DNA from: Chlorops oryzae
Lineage: Eukaryota > Arthropoda > Insecta > Diptera > Chloropidae
Assembly: GCA_020466095.1 (NCBI GenBank)
Contig: CM035806.1
Span: 117,579,921 to 117,643,920, forward strand
Length of the DNA: 64,000 nucleotides
Reading direction: 5' to 3'
This document shows, one piece after another, positions 20,133 to 30,430 of the stretch. The notes beneath the pieces were generated by a model that was not told where the DNA came from, did no database searches, and saw nothing but the letters and a program-made list of their open reading frames with translations. A program made the position numbers and the translations under genes. Within the stretch, counting starts at the first letter, position 1. Every line of letters starts with the position of its first letter.

Positions 20133-23100
20133 ATTTCAAACGATGAAAAGGTTGCGGAAGAATATTTCACTCTCCCAGAACTAGTGGACCAAGCAAACAT
20201 AAAAAATTTCCTAAAAAACAAACCAAAAAACAGATATTCCAATGTCCCCTGTCTTGATCACAGTAGGGTGAAACTATCTAACAGACATAAGCATGACTAC
20301 ATTCACGCCAATTATGTTGATGGGTTTTTTAGAAAAAAAGAATACATTGCAACACAGGGTCCACTTAAAAATACCCTAAACGATTTTTGGCAAATGATTT
20401 GGGAACAAAACTGTGTTAATATAACCATGCTAACGAAAGTCCTTGAACATGAGCAGGAAAAATGTTACCAATATTGGGGAAAGAGAAGAAATGACATAAT
20501 TAAAACAGAAAACTTCAATGTTAAAACTTTAGACAGAATTGTGAACAGAAATAGTGTTAAATCCCAAATAGAATTGAAAAATCTGAAAACAAAACAATCA
20601 AGAATCATCAATCATTGGCAATATACAAGTTGGCCCGATAACGGCACACCAAATACATATGCTCTACTAAACTTCTGGTTACAGATAAAAGCACAGCAAA
20701 AAATCTCTGAAAAGAAAAATAAATATTCAACAAGTAAGAAAGCTAAAGTCGGTCAAGCCCGACTTTGAAATACCCAGCGTCCCGACATTATGAGCGCACT
20801 ATGTTTTGCTTCTCTATTTGTGGGCGTGGCAGTGGGAGGGCAACATAAATTATTTCCCTACACCTTTCATTCGCCTTGGTGAACCTATGTTGCGAATTTG
20901 AAGCTTCTACGCCTTTTACTTCGGAAGTTACGAAAAATCTTCATTTGTGGGCGTGGCAGTGGGCGGGCCATATAAAATTTTTTCCTACACCTTTCATTCG
21001 CCTTGGTGAACCTATGTTGCGAATTTAAAGCTTCGACGCCTTTTACTTCGGAAGTTACGAAAAATCTTGATTTGTGGGCGTGGCAGTGGGAGGGCAACAT
21101 AAATTATTTCCCTTCACCTTCCATTCGCCTTGGTGAACCTATGTTGCGAATTTGAAGCTTCTACGCCTTTTACTTCGGAAGTTACGAAAAATCTTCATTT
21201 GTGGGCGTGGCAGTGGGCGGGCCGCATAAAATTTTTTCCTACACCTTTCATTCGCCTTGGTGAACCTATGTTGCGAATTTCAAGCTTCTACGCCTTTTAC
21301 TTCGGAAGTTACGAAAAATCTTTGTTTGTGGGCGTGGCAGTGGGCGGGCCACAAAAAATTTTTTCCTACACCTTTCATTCGCCTTGGTGAACCTATGGTG
21401 CGAATTCGAAGCTTCTACGCCTTTTACTTCGGAAGTTACGAAAAATCTTCATTTGTGGGCGTGGCAGTGGGCGGGCCATAAAACAAATTTTCGTACACCT
21501 TTCATTCGCCTTGGTGAACCTATGTTGTGAATTTGAAGCTTCTATGACTTTTACTTCGGAAGTTACGAAAATTCTCTATTTGTGGGCGTGGCAGTGGGCG
21601 GGCTACATAAATTTTTTTCCTACACCTTTCATTTGCCTTGATCAACCTATGCTGCGAATTTGAAGCTTCTACGCCTTTTACTTCACAAGTTACGATAAGC
21701 CCTTATTTTTGGGCTTATTTGTGGGCGTGGCTCGAGGAGGGCGGCGTCCATTTTTTGCCAGTATATGTCCCTTTTCGTAGTTTACCAGCACACCAAATAT
21801 CAATGGAATGTGTTGAGTGGTTCGCAAGTTACAAGCATTTTATTGAAAACACAATAAATTCATTTGTGGGCGTGGCAGTGGGCGGATGTCTCCCATTTTT
21901 ACTTAGGATCATACTCGTACCCCGATATACATGTGTGCCAAATTTCGACTTCATTGGTTCAGCCGTTTCGGAGGAGATCCGACCACGGACGGACGGACAG
22001 ACGGACAGACGGTCAGACGGACGGACGGACAGACGGACATGTCTAAATCAATTCAGTTTTTGATCCTGATCATTTCTATATAAATTTTTCTATATCTCCG
22101 GAGCTTAATTCTCCCTGTTACAAGATTTGCACAAAACTAATATACCCCGCTTACGCTGGGTATAAAAATGGTCATACATTGTAGCGCAGGCATCGGCCGA
22201 ACCGGCACACTGATTGCGCTGGACATAGCCATTGACACTTTAAGAGCAGGTCTGAAATACAACTGTAGCGGAACGAACAGATCTTCAATAATTTTCAAAT
22301 AAAGACAAAAACAGACCACGTTGTAAATTGTACTTCCGGTTACACTTTTATTAGGTTTGCGGTTTATTACAGATTGTAGCAGTTACAACGGCGGTTGGTG
22401 AGCGACTCACCTCAAAAACAAAAGAATGACTCGAATTTTAACGAACTCACAATTAATTCATTCGGCTATTTACATACATATGTGAGCAAAGCAACAAAAG
22501 AGAATTTAAGAAAAGAGTTACAGAGATCAATTGCATATAACAAAAGTTGCGAATGACACAGGCAGTGGTTTCCCAAACATACCGGCCCCCTGAACTATTG
22601 TTCAGCACAGGGGAGCACGGCGATTCTCGTTACAGGGCGTTTGTATGTACCGCGACTGGTTCTGACTGTGACCACACGCACTAGGTTGTCAGCTCCTGAG
22701 GCTATTTCTTCGACTCGTCCCATTAACCATTTTGACGGGGGTAAATGAGGTTCCTTCAATATGACTATTTGGCCCACTTGTAAGTTCGGTTGAGCATGAT
22801 GCCATTTAGAACGTTGTTGAAGAGAAGTAAGGTACTCGGCTTGCCAACGTTTCCAAAATCCTTGAACCTTGGCTTGAAGTAACCGCCACCGATGAAGAAG
22901 ATTCGGTTTCTGCTCAAGTAGTGATGGCTCAGGTATACTTGTATAAGGACCACCAATTAAAAGATGCGCTGGCGTCACGGGATCGAGTTGATTATCACTT
23001 TTGAGCATAGTGGGCGGAATTCAAGACCGCTTCAATTTGCGTTAGAAACGGTTGCATATCTCTTCATATGTTAGCACATTACTTCCCATAACGCGTCGAA

Positions 23101-26100
23101 GATGGATATTAACGGAGCGTACCCCAGATTCCCACAATCCTCCAAAATGTGGCGCTGAGGGGGTATGAAATGCCAATTTATACCATCTTGTGTGAGCATA
23201 GATGCGATTTCCGAATTATGAGACGTTGAGATAGCCTGAATTTTTGCAAGTCATCTAGAGAACGTGTTTGCGCCGCAGAAAGGTTGTGCCATTATCAGAA
23301 TAAAGGTCGCTCGGTTTTCCTCGGCGTGAGGAAAGTGAGGAAGTCGTCCCGTGCTCGTGAGTGCCCCTAAGTCTCGAGAAAATGCAGTCATTTGCATATG
23401 ACGAAATATTGCATCTCTGCTTTGCTTAAATTCGGACGCTGACAATGTTATGAAATAAACGTTGTCTCCAAGGGGATGATCAAATGTTTTATTGTAAATT
23501 TTTATAAAGCGAAAACAGTATGCCACAATTCGCACAAGTCGGTCCCAAGAAGAAATTTTGTTCACCAGTAGTTCAATGACGTCATCTGAGGCATTCACGC
23601 AGAGCGTTTGGTCACGTTCGACGCGCGTTTCAACAATCACCTCCGGATTAGTAGTTACATAAGGGTTGACTGCTGCGATTGGCCATTGTTCCTTGGGAAA
23701 TTGAAGCCATGGAGGACCGTTCCACCAGAGCCGAAATTCAAGAAGTTTAGATGGAAGAAGTCCTCGTGAGGCACAATCAGCCGGATTGTCCCCCGATCTG
23801 ACATGATGCCAACACTCGTTCGGGCAGACATCCAAAATTTCGGCGGTGCGGTTGCACACGAACGTTTTCCATTTCCTTGGTGGGGATGATAGCCAATGTA
23901 GTACGATCTGTGAATCCGACCAACAATACAGCCCAGCGACAGGGATAGAGAGCGATGATTTTACTAACGTTACAAGTCTCGATAACAATACCGCCGCGTT
24001 GAGCTCCAACCTTGGAATACTTAAAGGTTTAAGTGGAGCGACACGAGTTTTTGCTGTCACGACCCTTATTTCGAACGTGTCACCCACTTTGACTCGACTG
24101 TACACGACTGCAGCACATGCAATGCTGGATGCGTCGGCAAAGGCATGCAGCTCGATAGCCTCGAACGGTGTAGAAATGTATCTCGGAATACGAAGGTGCG
24201 ATAAAGTAGTCAAATTCTGTATGTATAGCGCCCAGCGCTCGCAAATGCTCTCAGACAGCTCATCGTCCCAGCCTGTCACTTGTAACCACGTCTCTTGAAA
24301 TAAAGTTTTAAACAAGATGACTACTGGAGCAATGATGCCAATCGGATCGTACACTTTACTCATTTCGGATAGAATTATTCGCTTGGTCGGTCGTTGATGA
24401 ATGTTGACATCATTCACCTTTAACGAAAGTTCATCAGTACCCGGATTCCAAGTTAAGCCCAAAATGCTCACTACACAATGTTTTGATAATAGCTCGATAG
24501 GTTCCAAAGCACAATGTTCACTGGGCAAAGTGTCGAGTAACGGCCAGCAATTTGACGACCACTTCCGAAGTTTGAAGTTTGCCTCCTCCAACAACTTAAT
24601 GATTTCATCTTTCAGCATAATCAGTTCTTCTACTGAATCGCATCCTGTTAGAATGTCGTCTACATAGGCATCACGGCGAAGAACACCCGCAGCAAGTGGA
24701 TAACGCGATTGGTACTCGTCTGACAGTTGTTGAAGTACCCGTACAGCTAAAAAAGGCGAACACGCTAACCCATAAGTGACTGTTAGCAATCGAAAATGCT
24801 GAATTGGCTTTGTTTCATCAGTACGCCACACGATACGCTGGAAATTAGTATGCTCCTTATTCACTTTTATGCCTCGAAACATTTTCGCAATATCAGCTGA
24901 GAACACATAGCGGTGTTGTCGAAAACGAATCGATACTCCAAATATATCGCGTTGTATCGGTAGACCGATGTGTAATCGATCGTTTAAAGACACTCCGGTT
25001 GCATCCCTAGCAGAGCCATCAAAGACTACCCTACACTTGGTCGTCGAACTGCTCGGCTTCAGGACTGCGTGATGTGGTAGATAGAAGACCTTGTTCGTGG
25101 CAATGTCAAGTTTATGATCGGGAATCAGCTCCATGTGATTTAATGATTCGTAGTCGCTCATGAACTCGGTGTATTGCTGCTTTAAATTCCCATCTTCCCG
25201 CAACCGTCTCTCGAGATGCCGTAGCCGCCTTAACGCTTGAGGTAATGTAGAATGAATAGGCGGGGAGGGCTTTTTGAATGGGTATTTCACAATATACGTA
25301 CCGTCTTGATGGCGTGTATGAGTTTGAATGAAGTGCAGCTCCGTTGGGTCTTGTTCGTTAAATTTTGCCTCTGTTTGAATTGTATCCATCTCCATCAGCG
25401 CCCGAACCATGGTATCGATATCTGCCAATGCGTGATTCGAAAACTCAATTGATGCGTTGCCATTTGGAACTCCACACGACCCTGCGATAACCCAGCCAAA
25501 AATTGTATTGAGCGCTACAGGTAAATCTGCTCCAAATTGATGACATTCTCCCGTATAAATGCTCCACAATTGATCACTCCCAATGAGGACATCAATTTGT
25601 CCTGGCACACCGAACGTTGGATCTGCTAGGTCCAACTTAAGAATTTCTGCCCAGCATGGCGATGAGCACTCAACTGAATGAATAGGAATATTCGACGTGA
25701 TTTTCTGCATGATGAGTAGATGTACTGATCGTTGGCTTTGCGAGACTCTTGAGTGAAGATTAATGTGGACTTGTCCACGCGAAATGCCAGCAGTAGTTCC
25801 TGCCAGCCCAGCAATAGTAACGCGAGCATGCGATCTATTCGCACCAATACGCTGAATGAATGCTTCCGTGACTAGCGACGTCGTAGATCCGGTATCCAAT
25901 AACACTCGACAATCAACAAAACTGCCGAATTTGTCTTTAACTTTAACTCGAAGTGTTGGTAGCAATGTTTGTGTACCAACCGAATAGGAAATTTGATTTG
26001 AATGATTTACGATAGCGGGTGGTGCAATAGTTAGCTCACGTACTGTACCAGCATCCGACTGCGCAATGCTCTGTGTTGTCGGTTTATTTGTTGTACGTGT

Positions 26101-27897
26101 TTTATGTAAAAGCGTATGATGCCTTTTACTACAATGACGACAACGAAATTTCGATGTACATTTGTCAACATGGTGACTCGAATTCAAGCAATTAAAGCAC
26201 AAATTATTCTCCTTTACCAGCACACACTTTGCGTCGAAATCTAACACTTTAAATTTCTCACAGTTAGAGAGCGCATGTTGCTCATTGCAATGCTTGCAGT
26301 GTTTGTTTGTCTGCTTTGTAGCCTCTTCGTTTTTAGATTCAGTAGTAGCTATATTTGTAACTGCCGCATTGCGTGAGGAGGATGCGCGGGGTGATTGATA
26401 GCTCTCTAACGCGTCACAACGGAGAGAGAGAAATTTCAAGAAACTCTCAAACGATGGCTCAGCCTGAGTGTCGTGCTTCTCTGCCCACGCTTGTTTTGTG
26501 TCGTTATCCACTTTTTTCAGCAGAATATGTACCAGCCACGGATCACGTGATTCGCATTTGAGTGCCTTTAATCCGCGAATCGCCTCATCTGCACCGTCGG
26601 CTATTTTACGTAGAGTCACGACATTAGAAGATGTGAGCGATGGTAACGAAAAATATGATTGAACGAATGAACGAATGATCAACTGTTTGCGATCGTACCG
26701 TTGGTTGAGGCGGTTCCATGCTTCTGGATAGTTGTCTTCCGTTAATGCGAGATGTTTGATGAGCCCCAGTGCCTCGCCTATTTGGTAGGATTTCAGGTAG
26801 TGGAATTTTTGCGTATTGCTCAAGCCTGGTTTACTTCCGATGGCTGTCATGTAGAGATCATGAAATGAGGGCCACTCTTGATAATTGCCAGAAAAGGGTG
26901 GGATTTTTAACTTCTCAAACGGCACTTCGGCATGAATTGTAGTGCTCGACACAGCTCGAAGGAAGTCCGCCTGCTGCGTAGCAAGCTGATTTAACGTTTC
27001 GGAAGTATTGAGAGCTTCAGGAGAGGCTGAGGTGGGTGAAGCGGATTTAAGGGCCTTTGAGAGCAAATTATGCGTTTCGTAATATTGGGTCTCACACACT
27101 GCTTCGACCTCCGAGGGGTCCACGAATCCTTCTGTATTGATATAGCCGTATAACCGTTTTGTCACATCCACAAATTCAGTATAGATATCCTCCAATTTCT
27201 CCAGGCGTTTGCTAATTGTCTCCGAAGATAGCTCACCTTCCAAGTTCCTTGCCGAGGTTAAAGCTCTCTCGAATGCGTTGGCCGACCATTTGAGTTTTGT
27301 ATTTAATTTGTCCATATCGCGATAGTAATGTTTTAACGAGCAAAAGTATACTAACGTGACGTTAAAGATCTCCGCGTTCCTAATTCGAATTTAAATACAC
27401 AACCCGACCAGTTCAATTCGGGATCCGGCTCGAAGGACCAAAAATTCTTTATGTAGCGGAACGAACAGATCTTCAATAATTTTCAAATAAAGACAAAAAC
27501 ATACCACGTTGTAAATTGTACTTCCGGTTACACTTTTATTAAGTTTGCGGTTTATTACAGATTGTAGCAGTTACAACGGCGGTTGGTGAGCGACTCACCT
27601 CAAAAACAAAAGAATGACTCGAATTTTAACGAACTCACAATTAATTCATTCGGCTATTTACATACATATGTGAGCAAAGCAACAAAAGAGAATTTAAGAA
27701 AAGAGTTACAGAGATCAATTGCATATAACAAAAGTTGCGAATGACACAGGCAGTGGTTCCCAAACAACAACATTCAAAAAATAATAAATAAAATTCGCCA
27801 AAAGCGAGCGCATGCCGTCAATTGCATCCAACACTACAACTTTTTAGTAAAAGCATTGTCCATTCATTACCTGCCAACCGATAAAAATCAAGAATAA
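20133..27897 (+). CDS. protein tyrosine phosphatase domain fused to pol (split by two insertions)
   Basis: Coding pieces: 20133-20729, 22165-22263 and 27772-27897, about 270 residues, the usual size of one classical PTP domain. Visible motifs: KPKNRYSNV (KNRY pTyr loop, near 20226-20240), DYIHANYVDGF, YIATQGPL, FWQMIWE, HWQYTSWPDNGTP (WPD loop with the general acid, 20631-20639), and the catalytic P-loop HCSAGIGRTG (22177-22206) with its Cys and Arg. The last piece carries IRQKRAHAV and ends at TAA 27895-27897. It is in frame with integrase, no stop between. The Helentron entered between two A bases; the BEL left an ACAAC duplication. Both junctions keep the phosphatase frame. Origin could be a host or viral-type PTP gene. 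Confidence 0.9.
20730..22164 (-). mobile_element. DINE-1/Helentron-like non-autonomous element (copy 1)
   Basis: Read on the minus strand it begins TATACCCAGCGTAAGCGGGG, contains a GTCY/GACR microsatellite (about 21990-22040), seven tandem units of about 127 bp (20815-21700), a sub-terminal inverted TACCCAGCGT, a hairpin (GTCGG...CCGAC at about 20747-20766) and ends CTTACTTGT. This layout matches DINE-1/Helentron elements of flies. Insertion is between two A (TT on the other strand) with no duplication, as expected for Helentrons. It splits the PTP domain just before the catalytic loop. Confidence 0.8.
20815..21715. repeat. about 127-bp tandem repeats inside the Helentron
   Basis: The phrase GTGGGCGTGGCAGTGGG recurs about every 127 bp (near 20820, 20946, 21073, 21200, 21327, 21454, 21581), each followed by a conserved CTTTCATTCGCCTTGGTGAA. 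The units are very alike. The same unit occurs in the copies at 43.4-43.9 kb and 51.4-51.8 kb. Confidence 0.9.
22264..22579 (-). repeat. 3' LTR of the BEL element
   Basis: 316 bp, near-identical to 27452-27766. On the coding (minus) strand it follows a purine-rich tract at about 22580-22595. Confidence 0.92.
22595..23250 (-). pseudogene. BEL/Pao integrase core end and C-terminal domain
   Basis: From about 23225 the minus strand encodes the end of the integrase core (WHFIPPSAPHFGGLWESGVRS, with the catalytic Glu), then a stop and frameshift near 23045-23010. A 137-residue frame from 23008 follows, with the BEL C-terminal domain (TPAHLLIGGPYTSIPEP, RWRLLQAKVQGFWKRWQAEYL, LVRVVTVRTSRGTYKRPV), of DUF5641 type. 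The first part of the integrase is missing; see the frame at 23251. Confidence 0.85.
23251..27315 (-). CDS. BEL/Pao Gag-Pol polyprotein (gag, protease, RT, RNase H)
   Basis: An uninterrupted frame of 1354 residues from the ATG at 27315. Gag: residues 1-330 (FEKLKIPPFSGNYQEWPSF). Zinc-binding cluster at about 335-395 (CKHCNEQHALSNC, CFNCLNSSHHVDKC, CRHCSKRHH). Retropepsin: CRVLLDTGSTTSLV near 465. RT: VFYLPHHAVLKP, CRVVFDGSARD, FSADIAKMFRGI and the YVDD in RRDAYVDDILTG. RNase H: ELHAFADASSIACAAVVY, YCWSDSQIVLHWL, GDNPADCASRGLLP. The end runs over an internal deletion: integrase YSDNGT follows in another frame near 23300-23270. Only the integrase N-terminus seems lost. Confidence 0.92.
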   Translation of the reverse strand: MDKLNTKLKWSANAFERALTSARNLEGELSSETISKRLEKLEDIYTEFVDVTKRLYGYINTEGFVDPSEVEAVCETQYYETHNLLSKALKSASPTSASPEALNTSETLNQLATQQADFLRAVSSTTIHAEVPFEKLKIPPFSGNYQEWPSFHDLYMTAIGSKPGLSNTQKFHYLKSYQIGEALGLIKHLALTEDNYPEAWNRLNQRYDRKQLIIRSFVQSYFSLPSLTSSNVVTLRKIADGADEAIRGLKALKCESRDPWLVHILLKKVDNDTKQAWAEKHDTQAEPSFESFLKFLSLRCDALESYQSPRASSSRNAAVTNIATTESKNEEATKQTNKHCKHCNEQHALSNCEKFKVLDFDAKCVLVKENNLCFNCLNSSHHVDKCTSKFRCRHCSKRHHTLLHKTRTTNKPTTQSIAQSDAGTVRELTIAPPAIVNHSNQISYSVGTQTLLPTLRVKVKDKFGSFVDCRVLLDTGSTTSLVTEAFIQRIGANRSHARVTIAGLAGTTAGISRGQVHINLHSRVSQSQRSVHLLIMQKITSNIPIHSVECSSPCWAEILKLDLADPTFGVPGQIDVLIGSDQLWSIYTGECHQFGADLPVALNTIFGWVIAGSCGVPNGNASIEFSNHALADIDTMVRALMEMDTIQTEAKFNEQDPTELHFIQTHTRHQDGTYIVKYPFKKPSPPIHSTLPQALRRLRHLERRLREDGNLKQQYTEFMSDYESLNHMELIPDHKLDIATNKVFYLPHHAVLKPSSSTTKCRVVFDGSARDATGVSLNDRLHIGLPIQRDIFGVSIRFRQHRYVFSADIAKMFRGIKVNKEHTNFQRIVWRTDETKPIQHFRLLTVTYGLACSPFLAVRVLQQLSDEYQSRYPLAAGVLRRDAYVDDILTGCDSVEELIMLKDEIIKLLEEANFKLRKWSSNCWPLLDTLPSEHCALEPIELLSKHCVVSILGLTWNPGTDELSLKVNDVNIHQRPTKRIILSEMSKVYDPIGIIAPVVILFKTLFQETWLQVTGWDDELSESICERWALYIQNLTTLSHLRIPRYISTPFEAIELHAFADASSIACAAVVYSRVKVGDTFEIRVVTAKTRVAPLKPLSIPRLELNAAVLLSRLVTLVKSSLSIPVAGLYCWSDSQIVLHWLSSPPRKWKTFVCNRTAEILDVCPNECWHHVRSGDNPADCASRGLLPSKLLEFRLWWNGPPWLQFPKEQWPIAAVNPYVTTNPEVIVETRVERDQTLCVNASDDVIELLVNKISSWDRLVRIVAYCFRFIKIYNKTFDHPLGDNVYFITLSASEFKQSRDAIFRHMQMTAFSRDLGALTSTGRLPHFPHAEENRATFILIMAQPFCGANTFSR
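27452..27766 (-). repeat. 5' LTR of the BEL element
   Basis: 315 bp. On the minus strand it starts TGTTTGGGAACC and ends CGCTACA; the sequence after it (TGGTCCTTCGAGCCGG, about 27445-27430) is the likely primer-binding site. Confidence 0.92.
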
Positions 27898-29650
27898 AAC
27901 GATGAAGTAAAAGTAACGAAAAGCTAGAAAATGATAAATTTTCCCTTTTCACAAACTGAACAGTTTTTAAAATATTAAACATACGAGTTTTAAAGTTTGG
28001 TAAAGAGCACCATGCCTTTGAAAGCATCCAGGAGGGACTCAGGTTACATAATCTGTATTTTAATTCTTTTTTAGGTTAACCAAGAAGTCGGAACAAAAAA
28101 CAAAGCGATACCGAGCCGGTAGAGTAAGCAAAGCAAATTACAGTGGTGAGTATAAACAACCATATACAGATATTTACAAAATGTTTGTATATACTCAGAA
28201 TACGTTCAATTCAAGACAATACCTTGCAAATATAGGTATTTTTGCAGTTAGATAAAATCATTTACTACTTATTTGAAAAAGAAGAGAAGAAAAAAAGAAA
28301 TCGTAAAAATTAAAAATTCGGAAGAAGATGAAATGAATTCATATAAAAAATATATACTTATACAAAAAAAAAAATTTAATGAAACAAAAAATTATAACCT
28401 ATATGAACAAAAAAACCCACTCATTTAAACCTAAAATCAGTTTTATCACTATTAATCAAAACATCATTCAATAAAAAATCGAACCATGTTAAAAATTTTA
28501 AAATAAAAAGAATGGAAGAAAAATCTTTATATACTTATATATTCGAATAAAAATTATATACATATATATTCAAATGAAAAAGAAAAAAGTATATAAATAT
28601 ACAAGTATTTTAAGCCCATTCACCAAAAATAAGGGAATGTTAAAACACAAAATTATTAAGAAAAAGAAAAGCAAAATATATATGTAAAATGGAAAACAGA
28701 ATAAGATAAAGAAAAAAAAAAAAATAAAAAATATATATATATATATAAAATAAAAAAATAAAAAAATTCGAGAAAAGGTAAATTACAAATTTTTATCAAT
28801 TTTTAATTACGGTGACGGGTACATCATAAGAAAACAATATATGTATTGTTAACTATGAAAACAAAAGGTAGAAAAAAAAAAAAATTATATTCACAGACAA
28901 AAACCTAAAAGTATAGGTACCTAACAAAACTTTTGTTTTTGAAACTCTTATAAACAAAGTACAATTTAAAAAAAATAATGAAAAAAAAGAATTTGAAATT
29001 GAACGACAAAAAGTGAATTTAAGAAAAAATAAACAATAAATAAAGTATACATGATTGTTAAACAAGCTGCAAGAAAATGAATTCAAAACATTATATAGAA
29101 AATAAGAAAATATACTATGAAATAAATTTTATATATTAGATTTAAGCCCAAAGAATGGTCTGGATACGCACTATCGAAACAGCGGGAGTATCGTTTAAAC
29201 AACAGCAGTGGTATACATCGAACACGCATCAACATAAATTTAACGATTCATCATTTGCCTAAAAACAACGTCTTCGCCAGCATTAGGCAAACATCTAAAT
29301 TTCTTATCAACCATCGCCGTAAACGTTTCAACATTGTCACCTTTGAATCATGAACCAACCCAGCAAGAGTAACGATGCAAACTGTATACATCATATGTTA
29401 ACATTTTCGTTCATCTAAATCATCAGCAACTAATACGCGACTTCTTTAAGAAGGGGAGGGACGTATATGTGGTCACAACATCAGCAGCTCGTTTCAGCAC
29501 AAGAACGTTAGAGTAAACATCGCAGCAAACACTCTCATCTTCCAAGAACGGGATACGTCAACTGAATGTTAATTTAAAACCGCAGCAGCCGCAATGTCAA
29601 AAGCGCATCCAATTCTGAGGTTTTCGATCATCGCTATGGAGCGATTTTCT
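27898..29650 (+). other. long AT-rich 3' region of the Gypsy-PTP element
   Basis: About 1.75 kb after the PTP stop. 28150-29150 is extremely A-rich on the plus strand with no coding potential I trust. A TTTTTTAG at 28068-28075 and a GTGAGT at 28147 look like splice sites bounding a short exon. From 29150 base composition becomes normal. A second polypurine run (AAGAAGGGGAGGGA, 29449-29462) precedes the real polypurine tract by about 200 bp. No env-like frame is present. Confidence 0.6.
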
Positions 29651-29665
29651 TCAAAGGGGGAGGGA
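29651..29665 (+). promoter_or_regulatory. polypurine tract
   Basis: AAAGGGGGAGGGA lies immediately before the 3' LTR, the normal primer site for plus-strand DNA synthesis. Confidence 0.85.
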
Positions 29666-30430
29666 TGTTGTGAGTCTCTCCCAAACTCACATGTGGTCAC
29701 CTTAAACCGAAAGCAAAAAGCAGTGACCTGCATTTATGAATTTCACTTCAAGGTGATTCCAAGCTACTCAAAAACACTGTCCAGCGTAAATTGCTGACAA
29801 ATGCAAACATGCAGTTCGGCCGCTTGCAACAACAACAACACCGGCACAGTATATGCCCGAATGACAAACATCAGCGCTGGCGCAGCGAATGCACAATTGC
29901 AATCCGATCGCTGGCAATAACAACAACAACACACGTCAAGAGTTTTTATGTAAAAGCAACAACAACTACAAAAGAAGAACTAAGAACATCGGAATAGCTG
30001 TATGTAGTAACAATATGGCATGTTGGTGCAATTGCGGGGGAAGGTCGCGGTTAAGCTTATGCAATATGTTCGAGAAGAATCGACGACGATCGCGGACCAT
30101 GGGAATATTCGATATTGCAAGATCAGCAATATTGATCTATATAAACGGAGCTTCGATGACTGGAACGGGACTTCTGCGAGCGTACTCACCAAAGGGCCAC
30201 GACGGAGAAGTTAATAGTCAAGCAATAGGGATATTTGTATTTGAAAGTATAGGATTCATTTTATTAAATAAAGGATTAAAACCTAATTTTTGGTGTCTTT
30301 TATTTGATAAAGGAAATACGGGGACTATTATACGCTCGCCATTGTCTGAGCGCTTGGTACCCTACGTTGTAAGTTAGTGACATTGGTGCGCTCGACACAG
30401 TTTGAGCGCTGTGCACACTATACTACAACA
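29666..30430 (+). repeat. 3' LTR of the Gypsy-PTP element
   Basis: 765 bp, matching the 5' LTR with four visible base differences (near 13103/29719, 13462/30095, 13631/30264 and 13707/30340). Followed by AGCT and the rest of the Tc1 transposase. Confidence 0.95.

Larger units (their letters stand above)
22264..27766 (-). mobile_element. BEL/Pao LTR retrotransposon inserted in the PTP domain
   Basis: LTRs lie at 22264-22579 and 27452-27766 (about 315 bp, TG...CA ends on both strands) with an ACAAC target duplication (22259-22263 and 27767-27771). The LTRs differ by about two substitutions and one base of length, so insertion is recent. Coding is on the minus strand. The middle of pol is deleted (integrase N-terminus), so this copy is defective although young. 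Confidence 0.93.
13033..30430 (+). mobile_element. Gypsy-type LTR retrotransposon carrying a tyrosine phosphatase domain
   Basis: A full-length element with 765-bp LTRs (13033-13797 and 29666-30430) and AGCT target duplications at 13029-13032 and 30431-30434. Internally: tRNA primer site, gag, protease, reverse transcriptase, RNase H, integrase, then a PTP domain fused in frame to pol, a long AT-rich 3' region and a polypurine tract. Two younger elements sit inside: a Helentron (20730-22164) and a BEL element (22264-27766). Without them it would be about 10.45 kb. It interrupts a Tc1 transposase. The LTRs differ at only about four sites that I could see, so insertion was recent. Confidence 0.95.

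Noticed and set aside
20885..21481. Repetitive protein of the Helentron array
   Set aside because: The frames simply translate the 127-bp units; the same DNA is read in several frames and both strands.
24000..26700. Plus-strand frames opposite the BEL polyprotein
   Set aside because: They lie antisense to a well-supported 1354-codon frame and carry no domain.
27898..29650. An env gene after pol
   Set aside because: No signal peptide, furin site or membrane anchor frame; the region is A-rich and closed in all frames.
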